The notes beneath the pieces were generated by a model. That model saw only the letters and a program-made list of their open reading frames with translations. It had not been told where the DNA came from and did not search any database. This document shows, in pieces, positions 25,686 to 35,056 of a stretch of DNA of 64,000 bases (within the stretch, counting starts at the first letter, position 1; every line of letters begins with the position of its first letter). Source of the DNA: Mucilaginibacter gotjawali. Lineage in GTDB: Bacteria > Bacteroidota > Bacteroidia > Sphingobacteriales > Sphingobacteriaceae. Where the stretch lies: the NCBI RefSeq assembly GCF_002355435.1, contig NZ_AP017313.1, positions 4,278,001-4,342,000 on the forward strand. The letters run 5' to 3'. A program made the translations under genes and the position numbers.

Positions 25686-27191
25686 TTACTCACCCAATTT
25701 TAAATTAGCCTCCCTTTCACTTTCCGGTATCGGGAAAAACTGGTTGGTGGTAAAATTAAAGTTGGGTTTATTACTGAGTGCCGCTGCGGCGTAAGCCTGG
25801 CCGTAACGGATAATATCAAAAAATCTATGAAACTCTAAAGCAAGTTCTGATCTTCTTTCTGCACGGATAATATCGCGCAACGATGACTGGTCGGTTATAC
25901 TTACATCAGGTAATAAACCTGCAGGTACGGTACCGTAACCGGGTAAAGAAGCATCATATAAATAACTTTCCCTTGCGCGTTTACGTACTTTGTTCAGCGG
26001 AATTAACGCTGCCGCTGAGCTACCCGACTCATTTAATGCTTCAGCTTCGATCAGAAGCACTTCTGAAAAACGTATGGCCTGGTAATTTAAATTGCCATCG
26101 CCCCTGATATTAACCGGGATCTCGGATAATGGCTGCGTGTGCTTTTTACTTACGTAACCGGTTGAGGTCCATGACGGATCAAAAGCGCTATCGAAATAAG
26201 GATGTCCCGCCCGTCCAACAGTATAATCAAGGCGCGGGTCAACGGTGCCATCCGGTGCCTTTTCAAAATTATTAACCAGGCTTTGTGTTGGCAGGTAAAA
26301 TCCGTAGCCATTTAATGGCCGCGGTGCAAACCATGCATTTAAATTATTACCCTGGTACGGAACAAGGCCGCTTGTGTGTTGAATGGAGAACACAGCTTCA
26401 GCGTTATTTTTGGTTGCCGCCCTAAAGTTATCGGCAAAAACCGGCAGCAGGCTATAAACACCAAGTGCCTCTACCTGTTGTGCGGTTGATGCCGCCAGGG
26501 CCCATTTTTGTTCAAAAAGATAGGTTTTAGCCAATAAAGACAAAGCTGCACCTTTGGTTACACGCCCAACATCCGCACCGGTCCAGGTGGTTGGTAAAAC
26601 GGCAGCGGCGGCCTGGCAGTCCTTTTCTATCTGCGCGTAAATTTGCGCCTGTGGTAAAGCAGGGCTCTGTAGTTCTGCAGGGGTTTCAACCTTTAAATGC
26701 AAAGGTATTTTTCCGTAAGCCGCAGTTAAATTAAAGTAGTAATAAGCCCTTAAAAATTCAGCCTGTGCCAATACGGAGGCCCTTACCGGCTCGCTTACGC
26801 CGGGCTGGCTGGTCGCCAGGCCGTCGGTTACCACATTACAGGCAAAAACACCGTCATAATACCTTTTCCAAACAGCTTCAACAGCCGAATTTGAAGGGTT
26901 GATGTTAAAGTTTTGCACGCTCAAAAAATCAGATTGGTCGCCATCACTGCTTCCTTTTATCGCATCGTCTGAAGCCAGGTCGCCTAAAACCCAGATTGCA
27001 TTTGATGCCCCGTCCGTAAAGGTGAGCGGCGCATAGGCAGCATTTACCCCCAAAATAGCGTTGGCATCAGAGGTAAAAAAATTGCTGGTTTGGTACTGGC
27101 CCAACACGGGTTGATCCAGTACCTTTTTACATCCTGTTGAAATAATAAACAGGGATGCGGTTAGGTAGATATAAATATTTTTTGCTTTCAT
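25686..27191 (-). CDS. SusD/RagB nutrient-binding lipoprotein
   Basis: 501 aa. The lipobox IISTGC (Cys21) is followed by the standard SusD N-terminus (LDQPVLGQYQTSNFF). TPR-type helices include QAEFLRAYYYFNLTAAYGKIPL and GAALSLLAKTYLFEQKW. The C-terminus has IRFSEVLLIEAEALNESG and ERRSELALEFHRFFDIIRYG, both characteristic. It caps the SusC barrel and binds glycan before import. It is 17 bp downstream of susC. Confidence 0.95.
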   Translation of the reverse strand: MKAKNIYIYLTASLFIISTGCKKVLDQPVLGQYQTSNFFTSDANAILGVNAAYAPLTFTDGASNAIWVLGDLASDDAIKGSSDGDQSDFLSVQNFNINPSNSAVEAVWKRYYDGVFACNVVTDGLATSQPGVSEPVRASVLAQAEFLRAYYYFNLTAAYGKIPLHLKVETPAELQSPALPQAQIYAQIEKDCQAAAAVLPTTWTGADVGRVTKGAALSLLAKTYLFEQKWALAASTAQQVEALGVYSLLPVFADNFRAATKNNAEAVFSIQHTSGLVPYQGNNLNAWFAPRPLNGYGFYLPTQSLVNNFEKAPDGTVDPRLDYTVGRAGHPYFDSAFDPSWTSTGYVSKKHTQPLSEIPVNIRGDGNLNYQAIRFSEVLLIEAEALNESGSSAAALIPLNKVRKRARESYLYDASLPGYGTVPAGLLPDVSITDQSSLRDIIRAERRSELALEFHRFFDIIRYGQAYAAAALSNKPNFNFTTNQFFPIPESEREANLKLGE

Positions 27192-27208
27192 CTCTATATT
27201 TTTTTGAG

Positions 27209-30200
27209 TTAGAAATTAGCGTTAACACCAACAGTTATTGTACGTGCCGATGGATAAGTTCCCCAATCGATACCAACCGCCCTTGGGCCATCCGCCGCAT
27301 TGTCGTTATTTTGATATTGCTCAGGGTCAAGGCCACTGTATTTGGTAAATGTTAACAGGTTTTGACCGCTTACATATACCCTCACCGCTGATAAACCAAT
27401 GCTTTTTAAGGTATTGGCGCCAAGCTTATATCCCAGCTGCACATTCTTAAGCCGCAAATACGATCCGCTTTCAAGAAAACGGGTAGATGGCATTTTGTTA
27501 TTTGAACCATCGGTCCATGACAACAGCGGATAAGTATTGGTTGATCCGGGGCCGGTCCATGCATTTTCAGCGATACGTTGCGTAATATTAAAAGGGCGAT
27601 AAAAGCCTTCAATATCAGTAAGTACCTGGTTATAAATTTTATTACCATACACGCCCTGGAAGAATGCGCTCAGGTCGAAGTTTTTATAGGTAACATTGGC
27701 AGTAAGGCCATAAGTAAACTTAGGTATCGGGCTGCCTACAAAGCTGCGGTCTTTATCATTAATAACACCGTCGCCGTTTATATCTTTATACATCACGTCA
27801 CCCGGCCTGATGCCCGGGCCCTGGTAGGCATGCGTAAATACCTGCTGTGCATTTTGAAAAATACCTTCCTGCTGCAACAGGTAAAACGAGCCAATGGGCT
27901 GCCCCACTTCGGTCAATGTTCCGAAATAGTTATTATCAATCCGTCCGCCCGGGATTGGTGTGCCACCCGCAAGGGAGGTTACTTCGTTTTTAAGGGTAGC
28001 AAAATTACCGGTCAAACCATAACTCCAGTTGTTATTCACTACTTTTTTATAGCTCAGTTCCAGTTCAAGGCCGCTGTTACGTACACTTCCTGCGTTAACT
28101 TCAGGTTCGCCTACGCCAAAGGGCTGTTGCCCGCCGCCGCTGCTTGGTTCAGGTAGCGGTATTAACATATTGGTGGTGTTTTTTACATAATAGTCGGCTG
28201 TTAACATCAGCGCGTTCTGGAAAAAGCCGATATCTAAACCTACGTCTTCCTGGGTACTTGTTTCCCAGCGCACATTTGGATTACCTAAAGATGTTATGCT
28301 GATTCCCTGGTTGGTTGTTCCTCCAAAAGGATAGTATCCGCTGGTGCCAAAGGTGGAAGTGTATGGATAATTACCGATACCTGAATTACCTAACTGACCA
28401 ACGCTTGCACGCAGTTTGAGGGTAGAAATAGGTTTAACGTCCTTCATAAAATCCTCCCTGTCAATCCGCCATCCCAATGATCCTGAATAAAAATTCTCAT
28501 AACGGGATGTTGGGTCGAGCTGAGAAGAGCCATCCCTCCGGAAATTTGCGCTGGCCAAATATTTATTATCATATTGATAATCCACACGGCCAAAAAGCGA
28601 GAACATTGCCAAATGTGCTTCATTGCCACCATTTTGCTGGCTTGCTGCCGTACCGTTATCCAGGTACTGAAAATTAGCTGTCTGATTAACATAACCGGTG
28701 CGTGAGGCGGACATCCCCTGCTGATCTTGTTTAATCAGTTCAGTTCCTGCTAAAAACTTAAAAGTACTTTTCCCTAAAGCAAGATCATAGGTTGCCGTAT
28801 TTGTCCAGTTGTAGTTTAAATTCTGCGCATTTGATTGAGAAAGCGCGTTTGGCGAATTGAAAAAACGATCAATGCCAAATGTTTCAAAAAATTGTTTGTT
28901 ATCGGTCTGGATCCAGTTTAACCCAACATCCGACTTTATTTTTAAACCTTTAATCGGGTCAACCTCTGCATAGGCATCACCTAAAATGGTATAGCCGTAA
29001 GTATTGTCATTGGTAGCATTGGCCAAAGCTACAGGGTTTACGCCATCGCCCAGGAAATTACCTAAAGTGGCATTTTGTTGCGGCAGATCCACATATTGCC
29101 CGTTTGCATTGTAAACGGGGGTACCCGGCGTACGGAACAAAGCATACCGTACAACACTGGCAGCCCCTTCATAACCATCGCCCGATGTACCAACCGTCCT
29201 TGTTTTGGAATAGGACAGATTAATGTTTGTACCCAGTTTAACATATTTTGATGGCGTACTGCTTATAGCAGTGCGCAGGTTAAACCTGTTGTATGATGAG
29301 TTTTGGATCAATCCGTCCTGGCTAAAATAGTTGGCTGATAAAATATATTGAGAGGTTTCATTGCCGCCGCTCATAGAGAGGTTAGCGTTGCTGATCTGCG
29401 CCGGCTTCAAAATTTCTTTCAACCAGTTTACATTTGATAATGTACGGGCCAGGCTATCAGATATCAGGGGCCTGTTATCATTAGTTGCAGCGGTATTATA
29501 CGCTTGTACATATTGCGTATTATTGGCCATTTTTATTAAATTCTGAGCGGTTTGCACACCGGTATAAGCGCTAAAACTGATCTGCGTTTTTCCGGCCTTA
29601 CCTCTTTTAGTGGTGATGATCACCACGCCACCCGCTGCCCTTGCACCATAAATAGCCGCCGATGAAGCATCCTTTAATACGTTGATGCTTTCGATATCAT
29701 TTGGCGAGATCTCGTTGATGCCGTCCTGCGTGGGCACACCATCAATAACATACAGCGGCGAGATACCATTAATGGTTCCAACACCGCGGATGATAACGCT
29801 GATACCATCGCCGGGGGCGCCCGTGTTTTGCGTTACTGCTACGCCGGCTGCTTTACCCTGTAATATCTGGTCAACACCACCTACAGGTATTGCTGCAATA
29901 TCTTTAGCATTTATTAACGATACAGCGCCGGTAAGGTCTTTTTTTCGTTGTGTGGTATAACCTACCACAACCACCTCGTTTAAATTGCCCTGCAGCGCGT
30001 TTAACACAATATTTATTTGTGTGCGGCCTGCTATTGCAACTTCCTGGGTCTGGTATCCGATATAGGATACGACCAGCGTAGCACTTTCCGGCACTGTTAC
30101 CGTAAAACTACCGTTTACATCGGTAACGGCCAGGCCTTTTCCGCCCTTAAGGCTGATGGATGCGCCAATAAGCCCCTCGCCACTGGCGTCGGTCACCTTC

Positions 30201-30430
30201 CCTGTTACTTTTATATCCGCAATTTGCGAATGTGTCAGCGATGATTTTGATGGAAGATTGTTTTTGGACGAACCGGCGGCAGGATATACCCGGTTGCTTC
30301 CATTTGGAGAACCCGCGTATGCCGAAAACTGAACCATTGCTGCCAGAAGGAAAGCAACGGCAAGTTTCGTGGCTAAACGAATTGCTTTTTCATATCGGGA
30401 GATAATGAAATAACTGTAAGTTTTTTTCAT
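27209..30430 (-). CDS. SusC-like TonB-dependent outer-membrane transporter
   Basis: 1073 aa. A signal peptide (LATKLAVAFLLAAMVQFSAYA) precedes a CarboxypepD_reg-like domain (VTGKVTDASGEGLIGASISLKGG), then the TonB-box and plug region (NEVVVVGYTTQRKKDLTGAV, YVIDGVPTQDGINEISPNDI) and a 22-strand barrel. It has no N-terminal STN domain, so it is not a sigma/anti-sigma transducer. It imports oligosaccharides with the SusD partner. The PUL context (GH130, ROK kinase, FHS permease) suggests a mannose- or glucose-type glycoside. Confidence 0.95.
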   Translation of the reverse strand: MKKTYSYFIISRYEKAIRLATKLAVAFLLAAMVQFSAYAGSPNGSNRVYPAAGSSKNNLPSKSSLTHSQIADIKVTGKVTDASGEGLIGASISLKGGKGLAVTDVNGSFTVTVPESATLVVSYIGYQTQEVAIAGRTQINIVLNALQGNLNEVVVVGYTTQRKKDLTGAVSLINAKDIAAIPVGGVDQILQGKAAGVAVTQNTGAPGDGISVIIRGVGTINGISPLYVIDGVPTQDGINEISPNDIESINVLKDASSAAIYGARAAGGVVIITTKRGKAGKTQISFSAYTGVQTAQNLIKMANNTQYVQAYNTAATNDNRPLISDSLARTLSNVNWLKEILKPAQISNANLSMSGGNETSQYILSANYFSQDGLIQNSSYNRFNLRTAISSTPSKYVKLGTNINLSYSKTRTVGTSGDGYEGAASVVRYALFRTPGTPVYNANGQYVDLPQQNATLGNFLGDGVNPVALANATNDNTYGYTILGDAYAEVDPIKGLKIKSDVGLNWIQTDNKQFFETFGIDRFFNSPNALSQSNAQNLNYNWTNTATYDLALGKSTFKFLAGTELIKQDQQGMSASRTGYVNQTANFQYLDNGTAASQQNGGNEAHLAMFSLFGRVDYQYDNKYLASANFRRDGSSQLDPTSRYENFYSGSLGWRIDREDFMKDVKPISTLKLRASVGQLGNSGIGNYPYTSTFGTSGYYPFGGTTNQGISITSLGNPNVRWETSTQEDVGLDIGFFQNALMLTADYYVKNTTNMLIPLPEPSSGGGQQPFGVGEPEVNAGSVRNSGLELELSYKKVVNNNWSYGLTGNFATLKNEVTSLAGGTPIPGGRIDNNYFGTLTEVGQPIGSFYLLQQEGIFQNAQQVFTHAYQGPGIRPGDVMYKDINGDGVINDKDRSFVGSPIPKFTYGLTANVTYKNFDLSAFFQGVYGNKIYNQVLTDIEGFYRPFNITQRIAENAWTGPGSTNTYPLLSWTDGSNNKMPSTRFLESGSYLRLKNVQLGYKLGANTLKSIGLSAVRVYVSGQNLLTFTKYSGLDPEQYQNNDNAADGPRAVGIDWGTYPSARTITVGVNANF

Positions 30431-30468
30431 ATACTTTAAATTAATGTGAATAATTGAATAATGCTCCT

Positions 30469-30492
30469 GATATGGCCGGGAGCGGCCATATC
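30469..30492 (-). promoter_or_regulatory. leader hairpin upstream of susC
   Basis: GATATGGCC and GGCCATATC form a perfect 9-bp stem around GGGAGC, 38 bp before the SusC start. In the transcript it would lie in the 5' leader. It could be an operator dyad or an RNA hairpin affecting translation. Confidence 0.45.
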
Positions 30493-30712
30493 CGTATTGT
30501 CGGTAAAATGGAAATGCCGTGCATTTAACTTCACCGGGTACTGTTTTTAATAAATTATTTCATTAAGATTCCCCTTTCTTCTCATATTTTTAATTGGTTT
30601 CAGATATTCTTTTCAGAAGTAATTTTTGGTTTTCAGAGAAAAAAAATCCCCTTACCCGCTAAATAGCAGCAGGTTATTTTAAAAAACGGAATAAACAATC
30701 AGGGGAATAGTA

Positions 30713-31876
30713 CTATAAAACTGGTATTGGGTCAGGAGGCGCCGGTTTATTGGGATCAAAAACAGCTACCCCTACCCTTGAGTCAGCACAACCATAGTAG
30801 AGGAACCATTTTTTTTGAAAATAAACCAATCCTTCAATAAAAACTGTTCCGTTTACATATTGGCCGCTTTTTTCAAACGGTTCCATGGGGCGCAGGAACG
30901 GAACATCCAAACGGGTTATCAGCTTCGAAGGATCAGACAATGATAATAATGCCTGCCCGGCGCAGTATGAATTGCCATTAAAACGTTTATCCCCGCCATT
31001 GCCGGGATGGTTTTTGCCGTTATAAAATAAGATGATGCCTTTTTTAGTCATGATTGCCGGCGGCCCGCACTCGGTAAGGTCACTGTCAAAATAGCCCGCG
31101 CGCGGAGAAAACAACTGTTTGAGTTCGCCATTTTTGTCTACTTCCGGTTTCCAGTCAACCAAATTCGTTGAAGTGGCTGCATAAACATGCTGCTCGCCCC
31201 AATACATCCAGTATCTGCCATTTATCCTGGCGATAACCTGTTTATCACCCGCCAGTTTAGTGAGTATGGAAGCAGATTTATTGGGAATATCAGCAAATTT
31301 GCCTTTATAAGATTTCCTGAAAATAGGACCATATTTTACCCAGGTGATCAGGTCTTTTGAGGTAGCCACGCCCAGGCGCGGAACTTTACGGTTCCATTGG
31401 GTATAAAACATCACATAGGTACCGTTTTCGGTTACAGCAACGCGGGGGTCCTCGCAGCCGCCGGGCCATTCAAATTCTTTCTGGCTGTCATTTCCCGGGT
31501 ACAGCACCGGCTTGGTGTTTCGTTTAAAACTAAGGCCATCGCTGCTTTCGGCATAACCGATGCGTGAGGTGCGGGTGCCGATCTCAACGCCGGTCAGGTC
31601 TTCTGAACGGTAAAGCACCACAATCTTGTGGTTTTTAACAGTGGCAGCAGGGTTAAAAGTATAATTAGCTTCCCATTTTTTCATTTTGTTCGACATGGGA
31701 TCTAAAAACGCCGCATTTAAATCCGGCGAGATAATCGGGTTAATACCGGCCGGCCTGGCAAAGCCACCAAATGCCCATTTGGGAAGAACATTATGATTGC
31801 TTGTTTGTGCGACAGAAAAGTTAAAAAACAGCAGACAGGCTACAAATCCTGATAGTTTAGTAAGTATCTTCTTCAT
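30713..31876 (-). CDS. secreted GH130-family mannoside phosphorylase/hydrolase
   Basis: 387 aa with a signal peptide (FVACLLFFNFSVAQ). It has a five-bladed propeller with the GH130 pattern: VVLYRSED, RIGYAESSDGLSF, GGCEDPRVAV (probable catalytic Asp), LGVATSKDLITWVKYG, FDSDLTECGPPAI, and YYGCADSRVGVAV near the end. Some GH130 members are phosphorylases. Secreted Bacteroidota ones are reported as beta-1,2-mannosidases, so hydrolysis in the periplasm is more likely. Two copies of the AAAACCGGTTTT operator lie just upstream. Confidence 0.85.
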   Translation of the reverse strand: MKKILTKLSGFVACLLFFNFSVAQTSNHNVLPKWAFGGFARPAGINPIISPDLNAAFLDPMSNKMKKWEANYTFNPAATVKNHKIVVLYRSEDLTGVEIGTRTSRIGYAESSDGLSFKRNTKPVLYPGNDSQKEFEWPGGCEDPRVAVTENGTYVMFYTQWNRKVPRLGVATSKDLITWVKYGPIFRKSYKGKFADIPNKSASILTKLAGDKQVIARINGRYWMYWGEQHVYAATSTNLVDWKPEVDKNGELKQLFSPRAGYFDSDLTECGPPAIMTKKGIILFYNGKNHPGNGGDKRFNGNSYCAGQALLSLSDPSKLITRLDVPFLRPMEPFEKSGQYVNGTVFIEGLVYFQKKWFLYYGCADSRVGVAVFDPNKPAPPDPIPVL

Positions 31877-31920
31877 TAAGCGTTTTTATAATTGGTTTAT
31901 ATCTGGTCAGGCAAATTTGG

Positions 31921-31982
31921 ATTTGCAAAACCGGTTTTATTTATCAATAGCAATAATACTCAATAAAACCGGTTTTGCAAAT
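31921..31982. promoter_or_regulatory. paired LacI-type operators upstream of GH130
   Basis: The palindrome AAAACCGGTTTT occurs at 31927-31938 and 31965-31976. The flanks make the two sites a 21-bp perfect inverted repeat (31921-31941 and 31962-31982). Centres are 38 bp apart, 56-94 bp upstream of the GH130 start. The same sequence recurs before the LacI gene at 35057. Confidence 0.75.
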
Positions 31983-32058
31983 TTATTTTGAAAAATATTG
32001 ATATTTGTTACAACATTACCGGGCTGTTACCGCGTGCCCGGTAATGAATCGAATAAAA

Positions 32059-33288
32059 TTAATGTTTTACCTTATAAAACTTATAGCCGAATAAAAAGAT
32101 AACAACATAACAAACTATCGGCAAATAATAAGCTTTTGCAACATCGTGATTAGCAACCTGTCCCATTATCAGCGGAAAGACGGCCCCGCCAACAACACCC
32201 ATTGATATAAAAGAGGATGCCTGCTGGGTGTGAGATCCCAGGTTTTTTAAGCCGAGGCTAAAAATTGTCGGGAACATGATACTAAAGAAAAAGTTGATCA
32301 TCATTAGCGCAATAAATGACGGCCAGCCCAGGCCCTGCGCTACGATGATACACATAAGGATACTGCCCATTGCAAAAAACGCCAGCAACTTATTGGGGGC
32401 AATAAATTTCATCAGGTAGGTTCCGGTGAAACGCCCCAGCATCATCATCGCCATAAAAATGCTGAAATACCTCGATGCCGACATATTGCTAAAATGCATT
32501 ATTGACGAGGCGTAATTGATAAAAAATGCCCATGTGCCGGCCTGCGCGGCCACATTAAAAAACTGGGCCACCGTTGCCCAAACAAAATGCTTGTGCTGGT
32601 ACAGCTTTTTTTCGGGAGCAGTGTCGACATTAATAGCCTCGGGATCTATCTCAGCTACAGCGACGTGCGGGTCATTTAATACCGGCACCCTGAGAAATAA
32701 AAAGGCCATAATAAGTAAAACCAATACACCACCGATACTGACATACAGGTATTTAGCCGCATCCAGGTCGTGCGCGTTTCCTGTAGTTACGCGAAAAAGG
32801 AACCACGAAGCAATCAACGGTCCGGCAGTAGCGCCTAACGCATTAAACGATTGCGAGAAATTTATCCGCCGGTCGCTGGTACGCTGATCACCCAGGGCCG
32901 CCGCAAAAGGGTGGGCCACTGTTTCCAGGGTGGCCATACCGCAGCCCATCACAAACAAGGCAATCCTGAAAAAGGTAAAAGAGGCTGCATTGGCTGCCGG
33001 AATAAAAAGGAATGTACCCATGGCGAATAGTGACAAGCCAAGAAGAACGCCGGGTTTATAGCCAAATTTCTTTAGAAAATACCCGGCAGGGTAGCTCATC
33101 ACAGCGTAAGCACCGAAAACTGAAAACTGGATAAGCCCCGATTGTGATTTTGAAACGTTTAACGCCCCCTGGAAATACTTGTTGAGCACATCGCTCATTG
33201 AATGCAATAATCCCCACATTAAAAAGAGGGAGGTTACAAAAATAAAGTTGACAACAAACTTTTTTTCGATAAATGCTGCTTTTTGCAT
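32059..33288 (-). CDS. sugar MFS transporter, FHS (FucP/GluP-like) family
   Basis: 409 aa with 12 membrane helices. The first helix FIFVTSLFLMWGLLHSMSDVLN and the motif GCGMATLETVAHPFAAALGD (Asn/Glu and His positions of the FHS family) identify it. It imports a monosaccharide with H+ across the inner membrane. It lies 11 bp after the ROK gene, so the two are co-transcribed, and it should deliver the sugar that the ROK kinase phosphorylates. Confidence 0.9.
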   Translation of the reverse strand: MQKAAFIEKKFVVNFIFVTSLFLMWGLLHSMSDVLNKYFQGALNVSKSQSGLIQFSVFGAYAVMSYPAGYFLKKFGYKPGVLLGLSLFAMGTFLFIPAANAASFTFFRIALFVMGCGMATLETVAHPFAAALGDQRTSDRRINFSQSFNALGATAGPLIASWFLFRVTTGNAHDLDAAKYLYVSIGGVLVLLIMAFLFLRVPVLNDPHVAVAEIDPEAINVDTAPEKKLYQHKHFVWATVAQFFNVAAQAGTWAFFINYASSIMHFSNMSASRYFSIFMAMMMLGRFTGTYLMKFIAPNKLLAFFAMGSILMCIIVAQGLGWPSFIALMMINFFFSIMFPTIFSLGLKNLGSHTQQASSFISMGVVGGAVFPLIMGQVANHDVAKAYYLPIVCYVVIFLFGYKFYKVKH

Positions 33289-33299
33289 GATATGTTAAG

Positions 33300-34214
33300 C
33301 TATAATTTGGTTACAGAATCAGACGACCCGGCGGTATTAAGGCTATTAAACATAGCTGCAGCGCCTATAAGCGGGGCATTTTCGCCAAGCTGGGCCAACT
33401 TAACGGGGATAGCGTTTAATTTTTTTGAAAGCTGCGGCAAAAAGAATTCAGCTGCTTTCGCAATATTGCCGCAAACAACTAAAACCTCAGGGCTATACCG
33501 GGCAAATGGCCCCGAAAGAAATTCACTCATATTATTTGCAAACTCTGCAAAGATGTCGCGTGCTACGGCGCTGTCCGGCGCCATGGCTGCAAGCGCTCTT
33601 ACGCCGCCTGTTAAATTCGTGCCCGTCAGTTCAAGGTAACGGCGCAAAAACCAGCGGGTCGAAAGATAGTCATCCGCTATAGTGTCCCTGTAAGCGTCAC
33701 TCCCCAGGTTCAAATCTTTTGTAATTGCATTTTCAGTAAATGCCGACCCGAAACCAGTTCCAAGGGTAATGCCCATTACACGCTGGTAGTTTCGGCCGGC
33801 GCCACTTAATACTTCACCCGCAACGGTTGATTCCGCGTCGTTTTTGAATAGGATAACCGCGGGATCTATGGTCAGCAAATCAGCCAGGTGCTGCTTAATA
33901 TCCATTCCGTACAGGGTCTCATATTTATCAAGTCCTTTAATATAGGAAATCCCTTTTTCGTAATCAAACGGCCCTGGCATTGCAATACTTAGCCCCGAAA
34001 CCGTTGCTGTTATGTTTTTTTGCAATACCTGTTCAAAGGCACTTTCCCAGCGGGCCAGGATACTTTCTGCAGGGCCCTTACTGTTCACTTCAACACGCGT
34101 GATACTTTGTGAGAGGATACTGTAACTTTCCAGGTGGCAAATACCTGCAGTGATATGTGAACCGCCTATATCTGCTGTTAAAATGAATGATGTTGATAAG
34201 CTGTTAATTTGCAT
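33300..34214 (-). CDS. ROK-family sugar kinase
   Basis: 304 aa. N-terminal phosphate motif LTADIGGSHITAGI, the conserved region GPFDYEKGISYIKGLDKYE, the segment LFKNDAESTVAGE with the expected catalytic Asp, and MGITLGTGFGSAF. It has no helix-turn-helix N-terminus, so it is a kinase rather than a ROK repressor. The cysteine-rich zinc motif of many ROK kinases is not evident. Glucose, mannose or a related hexose is the likely substrate. Confidence 0.88.
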   Translation of the reverse strand: MQINSLSTSFILTADIGGSHITAGICHLESYSILSQSITRVEVNSKGPAESILARWESAFEQVLQKNITATVSGLSIAMPGPFDYEKGISYIKGLDKYETLYGMDIKQHLADLLTIDPAVILFKNDAESTVAGEVLSGAGRNYQRVMGITLGTGFGSAFTENAITKDLNLGSDAYRDTIADDYLSTRWFLRRYLELTGTNLTGGVRALAAMAPDSAVARDIFAEFANNMSEFLSGPFARYSPEVLVVCGNIAKAAEFFLPQLSKKLNAIPVKLAQLGENAPLIGAAAMFNSLNTAGSSDSVTKL

Positions 34215-34310
34215 TATTTTCTCTTTTTGTCATCTCATTAATTGTTAAAACCCATCCTCCGTCCATATGCAAAAAGGGAGAAACCCATCATCGTCTATAA
34301 GCAGAAATCG

Positions 34311-34470
34311 CTTTTAAAGAGGCGGCTCCTCTGGAGCCTAAAACGAATTAATTTTTTTTCTATAAACAGGCTGCTCCTCCGGAGCTCATTATAATGCATA
34401 TATCAGACTCCGGAGGAGTCTCGTGTTTATAGAAAAAGAAAATTGAAAATTAAGGCTCCTCCGGAGCCTC
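34311..34470 (+). repeat. four-hairpin dispersed repeat, copy A
   Basis: Order: hairpin GGCTCCTCTGGAGCC (34324-34338); TTCTATAAACA (34358-34368); hairpin GCTCCTCCGGAGC (34373-34385); hairpin GACTCCGGAGGAGTC (34406-34420); TGTTTATAGAA (34424-34434, complement of the first box); hairpin GGCTCCTCCGGAGCC (34454-34468). The whole unit is roughly palindromic. Copies B and C keep the plan with compensating stem changes. Confidence 0.85.
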
Positions 34471-34799
34471 ATCCCACTGTTTGATTTCAAATGCGATTTC
34501 CCTTGTTATCTATTATTATATGATGTTCGTTATTAAATATTATTATATTAGTTCCCGCAGGTTTTAAGCATTATCCGGCTGGTTATAGCGGACTATGCTG
34601 TACAAAGATGAAGTTCATTTCCCTGGCCAATTACAGTTTATCCGTCTTAAAAAAGAAGACATAAACCAGTTTGCCCTTTATATAAAAAAAACTGTCATCA
34701 TTTACAATCGGCCTGAACAATTGGTTGCAGGAATAAATTTTACGGGTACCTTTCAGAGGGTCCAGGGGATTTAAAGCCTTGCAGGATGCAATAATAATT

Positions 34800-34818
34800 A
34801 ATAAAACCGGTTTTGCAA
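34800..34818. promoter_or_regulatory. LacI-type operator upstream of lacI
   Basis: AATAAAACCGGTTTTGCAA is identical over 19 bp to the right-hand operator at 31962-31980. It lies about 240 bp upstream of the LacI gene, consistent with autoregulation. Confidence 0.65.
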
Positions 34819-34861
34819 TATAAAATGCTATTTTCGGAGAATTAAATTAGCTTTAAAGGAA

Positions 34862-34880
34862 AGAAACCCGGTTTTGCAAG
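34862..34880. promoter_or_regulatory. second, weaker operator upstream of lacI
   Basis: AGAAACCCGGTTTTGCAAG has the CCGGTTTTGCAA half of the preceding site with one change in the left half. The centre-to-centre distance is 61 bp from the 34800 site. Confidence 0.5.
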
Positions 34881-35056
34881 CCATCTTATACAATTATAAA
34901 AACGATACCTTTACTGATTAGACCATTATACAACCTGGATCACCCAGTTTTTTTATCCAGGATAAGATGGCCTGGAAACAAATTAATATAATTGATGAAA
35001 AACGTTTACTTGAGAAAACTCAGTAACGCAGTAACAATAATAACTGAAAGCGCTAA

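Larger units (their letters stand above)
34215..35056. other. 842-bp intergenic region between ROK kinase and LacI gene
   Basis: No gene seen. It contains copy A of the four-hairpin repeat (34311-34470), an AT-rich stretch, and two operator-like sites (34800-34818, 34862-34880) ahead of the LacI gene. Confidence 0.6.

Noticed and set aside
30017..30244. Antisense open frames within susC, the kinase and other large genes
   Set aside because: They are shadows of strongly supported coding frames and show no domain signature.
34300..34480. Four-hairpin repeat as a CRISPR array
   Set aside because: The units are palindromes of varied sequence with no constant repeat-spacer periodicity, and no cas gene is present.
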